Part shown: piece by piece, positions 8,501 to 9,428 of the stretch | Layout: each line of letters starts with the position of its first letter | Position numbering within the stretch: the first letter of the stretch is position 1 | Source: Verrucomicrobiota bacterium | GTDB taxonomy: Bacteria > Verrucomicrobiota > Verrucomicrobiia > Chthoniobacterales > UBA10450 | Direction: 5' to 3' | NCBI GenBank assembly: GCA_003219335.1 | Contig: QHOF01000105.1 | Span: forward strand, 1 to 9,428 | DNA: 9,428 bases | Position numbers and translations under genes: made by a program | The notes under the pieces: generated by a model | The model's input: the letters and a program-made list of their open reading frames with translations, nothing else | Told to the model about the DNA's origin: nothing | Database searches by the model: none

Positions 8501-8657
8501 TTACATTGTCGATCTCGGCCCGGAAGCTGGTGACGCGGGCGGCAAAGTGGTCGCTACCGGAACGCCCGAACAAATTGCAAAGAATCGAGTGAGCCGCACC
8601 GCGCCATTTTTGCGAAAAGTTTTGAATCGTTCGCGAGTGCCCGTATCCTCAATGTAG
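2544..8657 (+). CDS. uvrA: UvrA excision nuclease subunit, tandem two-module fusion (2037 aa)
   Basis: UvrA is the damage-sensing ABC-type ATPase of nucleotide excision repair; it loads UvrB at lesions. Bacterial UvrA is normally about 950 aa with two ATPase sites. Here two complete modules are fused, giving four ATPase sites. Module 1 (about 18-1083): Walker A 47-54, zinc finger Cys327/330/351/354, signature LSGGE 581-585, Walker B Asp607-Glu608; then Walker A 749-757, zinc finger Cys862/865/885/888, signature 957-961, Walker B Asp999-Glu1000. Module 2 (about 1138-2030): Walker A 1165-1173, zinc finger Cys1382/1385/1406/1409, signature 1534-1538, Walker B Asp1560-Glu1561; then Walker A 1688-1696, zinc finger Cys1814/1817/1837/1840, signature 1904-1908, Walker B with Glu1944 in place of Asp. 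The start is GTG. At least eight in-frame repeat-derived segments lie between conserved motifs. The fusion itself is known in Chlamydiae; the insertion load is unusual. Confidence 0.96.
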   Translation: MGSKIGKKERVIAPARNACVEIRGARQNNLKGIDVDLPLGKLTVVTGPSGSGKSSLAFETIYAEGQRRYVETFSPYMRQFLDRMDKPRVDDIRGIPPAIAIEQANPVKTSRSTVGTMTEINDYLKLLWPRVSRAFCPSCGRQIRPETAQSIAGQVLCHFERSREIPSRNQLVTPRDSSTSPATAGSGRNDGTTVLITFWISVPPKTEPRKFFDFLQQQGYVRVWIDNQIVRVDDADPKIKRLGARVQVIQDRIAISEENRARLVEAIETALRFGKGKINIIPISENAERRTSNTERPANHRPVRRSLGEGGSPLTSHEFPFSTGWHCAWCDLDIRPPTPGLFSFNNPLGACPECRGFGRTISIDLNKAIPNRRLSIKQGVVRVFRGAEFGESQKDLLRACARKEIDVNVPFEELPRADQDFVIEGDKRSGEYTEEDYEHDRWYGVSGFFRWLESKTYKMHVRVLLSRYRAYITCPKCNGGRYQPETLNYKCSATVPVASLRGKLALGRVRPTGEPEACVTLTLPEFQALSIADASDFLRAIEISSGDKTAQMLRDEICSRLDYLCEVGVGYLTLDRSTRTLSGGEVQRVNLTTCLGASLANTLFVMDEPSIGLHPRDVGQLVRVMHNLRDKGNTLLVVEHEEQIIRAADNLIDLGPGRGEHGGELMWNGPLESFVGQALRLPSSRMASDALALQRQSLTRDYLVGRKTIPLPKSRRSWTSSIKVTGARQHNLKNIDVDLPLGVFACVTGVSGSGKSTLIHDVLHRNLLRAKGQSTDHQPSVAAATYGLAGAPGTCKSVTGAHQIGEVVMVDQSPLARTPRSTPILYLGLFDRVRELFAAQPEAMAQGLTAAAFSFNSGSGRCERCSGTGFEKVEMQFLSDLFVRCAECEGKRFQPHVLKVRLHGKSIHNVLELTVSEAIQFFAQIDDDRGPQISSGLKVLEEVGLGYLQLGQPLNTLSGGESQRLKLVRHLAETENAQRPTSNAQRPNGEAIGNLFIFDEPTTGLHFDDVAMLLRLFQRLVDRGHSIVVIEHNLEVIKCADWIIDLGPEAGDAGGEVVATGTPEEIARIEGSHTGKFLAQVLGEGSAGMLPAVRGILPRIPRRRIYAAQDDELSLRAAEEPPGASRMLALPKNRNGAIHVHGAREHNLKNIDVKIPREQLVVITGLSGSGKSTLAFDILFAEGQRRFLDSMSPYARQFVEQLEKPDVDLVSGLPPSVAIEQRVTRGGGKSTVATVTEVYHFLRLLFAKTGTQFCPDCDLPVAKQSVAAIVKQIEAAAKRGPLKVLAPLVKARKGFYTDVAHWAARQGFDTLYVDGKLVPISRFRKLERFKEHTIDVVVDVIDRKRIANARDVARRALEIGRGTARLLDSKNRLTVVSTEMSCPNCGRAFEELDPRLFSFNSPHGACEECGGFGEIWDQDLQTAADRDGESVLENELAAERESEWIEEGEARECPSCRGSRLNAVARHVRVQGYAIDQFTNLSASEATRAIGRLKFKGAHETIAAGLIPEIQQRLRFMETVGLGYLALGRSAKTLSGGESQRIRLAAQLGSNLRGVLYVLDEPTIGLHARDNMRLLETLTALRNKGNSLIVVEHDEETMRRADHIVDLGPRAGVHGGEVVATGTLRDIEKNPKSETARCLKTPLRHPIRGSRRSLRDVENWIEVHRARANNLKDINVRFPIGRLSVITGISGSGKSTLMHDALLPQVREHLGSARASPADRGASPRSSGGQMGLFEEKVRNGEGAIASTRGACAPQIEAVYEVDQSPIGKTSRSTPGTYVKVFDEVRNLYAQLPVSRVRGYSASRFSFNAEGGRCETCKGQGVIKLEMNFLPRSYVPCEDCDGRRYNPQTLEVLYNGKSIGDLMEITIEEAAQFFSAHPKIARALSLLVDTGLGYLKLGQPSPTLSGGEAQRLKLVTQLKRGVSRAADERIRKMRTPGSTLYLLEEPTIGLHMADIELLLNVLHRLVDEGNTVIVIEHNLSVIAEADYIVDLGPEAGDAGGKVVATGTPEQIAKNRVSRTAPFLRKVLNRSRVPVSSM
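3012..3122. repeat. In-frame dispersed inverted-repeat insertion in uvrA (residues 157-193)
   Basis: The left end GTCATTTCGA (3013-3022) and right end TCGGAATGAC (3104-3113) are complementary at 9 of 10 positions. Inner AAATCCCG and CGGGATT also pair. It encodes CHFERSREIP near the start and GRNDG near the end, and sits in the UvrB-binding region, just after the Cys136/Cys139 knuckle. The right arm is interrupted by extra sequence. The same family lies outside genes at 8995-9087, whose right arm reads CTTCGCTCGGAATGAC. Confidence 0.85.
3399..3497. repeat. Composite in-frame insertion in uvrA: heptamer tandem plus short palindrome (residues 286-318)
   Basis: Five 7-bp units of consensus AACGCCG occupy 3399-3433. 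A second piece follows: TCCGCC (3451-3456) matches GGCGGA (3471-3476), with an alternative GCCTT/AAGGC hairpin (3460-3473) and a GGTG loop. The whole stretch is translated in frame and encodes NAERRTSN and, further on, RRSLGEGGS. It falls between the UvrB-binding domain and the first zinc finger (Cys327), where ordinary UvrA has only a short link. Confidence 0.8.
4017..4094. repeat. In-frame stem-loop insertion in uvrA (residues 492-517)
   Basis: CGTCCC (4025-4030) pairs with GGGACG (4061-4066), enclosing GCGAG (4035-4039) paired with CTCGC (4053-4057). The segment interrupts the conserved passage after the Cys474/Cys477 knuckle, between RYQPETLNYK and VTLTLPEFQALS. The encoded peptide is low in recognisable UvrA features. 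The insertion boundaries are estimates. Confidence 0.6.
4564..4625. repeat. In-frame double-hairpin palindromic element in uvrA (residues 675-697)
   Basis: The outer arms TTGTAG (4564-4569) and CTACAA (4620-4625) enclose two perfect hairpins. GGGCAGGCG (4569-4577) pairs with CGCCTGCCC (4581-4589), and GCAAGCG (4602-4608) pairs with CGCTTGC (4612-4618); each has a 3-nt loop. The fold would be a three-way junction. It separates PLESF from SLTRDYLVGRKTIP at the end of the first ATPase half of module 1, a surface-linker position. Confidence 0.85.
4857..4952. repeat. In-frame insertion with a 16-bp perfect palindrome in uvrA (residues 772-803)
   Basis: GGTCGCCGCGGCGACC at 4883-4898 is self-complementary, and flanking AGCC (4876-4879) and GGCT (4902-4905) extend the symmetry across a 3-bp mismatch. 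The insertion lies between the second Walker A of module 1 and the conserved VDQSPLART motif. Module 2 carries insertion 7674-7814 at the matching place. The boundaries are estimated from where UvrA similarity resumes. Confidence 0.65.
5469..5510. repeat. In-frame heptamer tandem insertion in uvrA (residues 976-989)
   Basis: Five 7-bp units of consensus AACGCCC occupy 5469-5503. Seven is not a multiple of three, so the peptide repeats every seven residues: NAQRPTS then NAQRPNG. The insertion lies between signature LSGGE and Walker B of the second ATPase site. It is the same kind of array as 3399-3433, with AACATC at the third unit in both. Confidence 0.82.
5795..5936. repeat. Complex palindromic element forming the linker between the two UvrA modules
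   Basis: The outer arms GGGGAGCGC (5795-5803) and GCGCTCCCC (5928-5936) are perfectly complementary. Nested pairs are GCGGGC/GCCCGC (5802-5807, 5813-5818), TTCTGCCGC/GCGGCAGAA (5830-5838, 5892-5900) and GCGAGCA/TGCTCGC (5913-5919, 5923-5929). It is translated as roughly residues 1085-1131. It lies exactly between the end of module 1 (FLAQVLGEG) and the start of module 2 (IHVHGAREHNL). Confidence 0.85.
7675..7804. repeat. Complex palindromic element with 18-bp perfect ends, in frame in uvrA module 2
   Basis: The ends GGAGCGCACGCGCCTCGC (7675-7692) and GCGAGGCGCGTGCGCTCC (7787-7804) are exactly complementary. Inside, GATCGCGG (7698-7705) pairs with CCGCGATC (7713-7720), and GCAATGGCG (7759-7767) pairs with CGCCATTGC (7772-7780). 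It encodes about residues 1711-1757, between the fourth Walker A (1688-1696) and the VDQSPIGKT motif, with no stop codon. Confidence 0.9.
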
Positions 8658-8661
8658 ATAC

Positions 8662-8907
8662 ATGAAAACAGTGGTTCAACAATGGGGAAACAGTCTTGCC
8701 GTGCGAATCCCGCGTCATATCGCGCGCGAGTCTCACATCGGGCGCGGTACGCGCGTCGAGGTAAGCATTGCGAATGGAAATCTGGTTCTCACGCCACTTT
8801 CCAAGTGTCGCTCGTACTCGCTCGCCTCGTTGGTAAGAAAAATCACGCCGGCCAATCGACATGCTGAGATCGATTTCGGCCGGCCGGTCGGTCACGAAGT
8901 CTGGTAA
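8662..8907 (+). CDS. mazE: MazE-family antitoxin (AbrB-type DNA-binding fold)
   Basis: This 81-residue protein matches MazE along its full length. Its N-terminus carries the AbrB/MazE beta-strand region MKTVVQQWGNSLAVRIP (1-17). Its C-terminus has ITPANRHAEIDFG (61-73) and GHEVW (77-81), typical of the part that binds and neutralises the MazF endoribonuclease. MazE normally also represses its own operon. The ATG is only 4 bp after the uvrA stop, with no clear ribosome binding site, so translation may depend on ribosomes leaving uvrA. The following mazF start is truncated, which would leave MazE as an orphan antitoxin or a remnant. Confidence 0.88.
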   Translation: MKTVVQQWGNSLAVRIPRHIARESHIGRGTRVEVSIANGNLVLTPLSKCRSYSLASLVRKITPANRHAEIDFGRPVGHEVW

Positions 8908-8960
8908 TGCCGCGCTACGTGCCGAACCGCGGAGACGTGGTGTGGATTAATTTCGACTAG
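8907..8960 (+). pseudogene. mazF: mazF remnant, toxin gene cut after 17 codons
   Basis: An ATG overlaps the mazE stop (TAATG at 8905-8909), the usual mazEF arrangement. It encodes MPRYVPNRGDVVWINFD, which matches the N-terminus of MazF toxins, then a TAG at 8958-8960. I find no recognisable remainder of MazF (normally about 110 residues) in any plus frame up to 9104. The gene therefore looks truncated by deletion or replacement, not stopped by a single point mutation. No active toxin can come from 17 residues. Confidence 0.75.
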
Positions 8961-8994
8961 GAGTGTTGAAATCGCGGCACACGGCAACGGCGCG

Positions 8995-9087
8995 GTCATC
9001 CTGAGCAGAGCGAAGCGGAGTCGAAGGATCCCGCGAAATTATCTGTAAGCTTTCGCCACGGGATTCCTCGACTTCGCTCGGAATGAC
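8995..9087. repeat. Dispersed inverted-repeat element between the mazF remnant and lgt
   Basis: The left arm starts GTCATCCTGAGC and contains AGTCGAAGGATCCCG (ending 9033). The right arm (9059-9087) starts CGGGATTCCTCGACTTC and ends GGAATGAC. The arms pair imperfectly over about 29 bp around a 25-bp centre. It belongs with the uvrA insertion at 3012-3122 (GTCATTTCGAGCGAAGTC there). It ends 17 bp before the lgt ATG, so it makes up most of the lgt leader or promoter region. Positions 8961-8994 hold nothing else I can identify. Confidence 0.85.
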
Positions 9088-9104
9088 AGCGAAAATTGCC
9101 GCAA

Positions 9105-9428
9105 ATGCTCGCCTATTACCTGCACAATCTCGATCCGATCATTTTCCGGATCTACGACAATGTCGGGCCGCGGTGGTACGGCTTGGCGTACGTGCTGGCA
9201 TTTGTCGTCAGTTATCTTCTTTTTCTCTGGCTGGCCAAACGCGGCTACGCCGATCTGCCTCCGCAACGAGTGGGCGATTTCATTACCGGCTGCGCGCTTT
9301 TCGGCGTGATCATTGGCGGACGCCTCGGCTACGTTTTTTTTTACAAGCCCCAGATGCTGCGCGAGCCGTTATCAATCTTGCGCGTCTGGGAAGGCGGCAT
9401 GTCGAGCCATGGCGGGATGCTTGGGTTG
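9105..9428 (+). CDS. lgt: Prolipoprotein diacylglyceryl transferase, N-terminal part (cut by right window edge)
   Basis: Lgt is an inner-membrane enzyme that moves a diacylglyceryl group from phosphatidylglycerol to the lipobox cysteine of prolipoproteins, the first step of lipoprotein maturation. The frame is open for 108 codons to the window end. It shows RWYGLAY (23-29), a first membrane segment (about 27-44), a second (about 60-79) with GGRLGYVFFY (71-80), and VWEGGMSSHGGMLG (94-107). The HGG motif with His102 corresponds to the essential His region of E. coli Lgt. The remainder, including the catalytic arginine region, is outside the window. The ATG at 9105 gives a normal N-terminus; a TTG three codons upstream is an alternative. 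No clear ribosome binding site is seen. Confidence 0.94.
   Translation, partial: MLAYYLHNLDPIIFRIYDNVGPRWYGLAYVLAFVVSYLLFLWLAKRGYADLPPQRVGDFITGCALFGVIIGGRLGYVFFYKPQMLREPLSILRVWEGGMSSHGGMLGL

Noticed and set aside
8658..8661. Terminator between uvrA and mazE
   Set aside because: Only four bases separate the genes and no stem-loop with a T-run is present, so co-transcription is more likely.

Overview
The window is bacterial chromosomal DNA with fairly high GC. It most likely comes from the PVC superphylum, probably a soil-type Verrucomicrobiota. The best evidence is a 2037-residue UvrA made of two complete UvrA modules fused head to tail, an arrangement I know from Chlamydiae and relatives. 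The many palindromic dispersed repeats inside and between genes also fit repeat-rich Verrucomicrobiota genomes. The lineage call is inference; no rRNA or other marker is present.

Layout, left to right. (1) Positions 1-480, minus strand: N-terminal part of a rhomboid-family membrane protein that runs off the left edge and seems to lack usual catalytic residues. (2) Positions 481-641: divergent intergenic region with short TTCGTG-type repeats. (3) Positions 642-2453, plus: GTP-dependent phosphoenolpyruvate carboxykinase, complete. (4) Positions 2455-2494: a perfect 15-bp inverted repeat. (5) Positions 2544-8657, plus: the dual-module UvrA, from a GTG start. (6) Positions 8662-8907, plus: a MazE-type antitoxin, followed by a mazF start (8907-8960) that stops after 17 codons. 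(7) Positions 8995-9087: a dispersed inverted-repeat element. (8) Positions 9105-9428, plus: N-terminal part of prolipoprotein diacylglyceryl transferase (lgt), running off the right edge.

The genes do not form one pathway. They cover gluconeogenesis (pckG), nucleotide excision repair (uvrA), a decayed toxin-antitoxin pair, and lipoprotein maturation (lgt). All except the rhomboid gene lie on the plus strand. uvrA, mazE and the mazF remnant are tightly packed (4-bp gap, then 1-bp overlap).

The most striking feature is that uvrA carries at least eight in-frame insertions of low-complexity or palindromic repeat DNA. Each sits between conserved UvrA motifs and is translated through without a stop. 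By my boundaries they total about 263 residues, and removing them leaves about 1774 residues, near the size I recall for chlamydial dual UvrA (about 1.79 kb residues, i.e. roughly 1790 aa). One inserted family recurs outside genes in this window (8995-9087). This resembles the in-frame palindromic elements described in Rickettsia (RPEs), but in a different phylum and with several element families in one essential repair gene.
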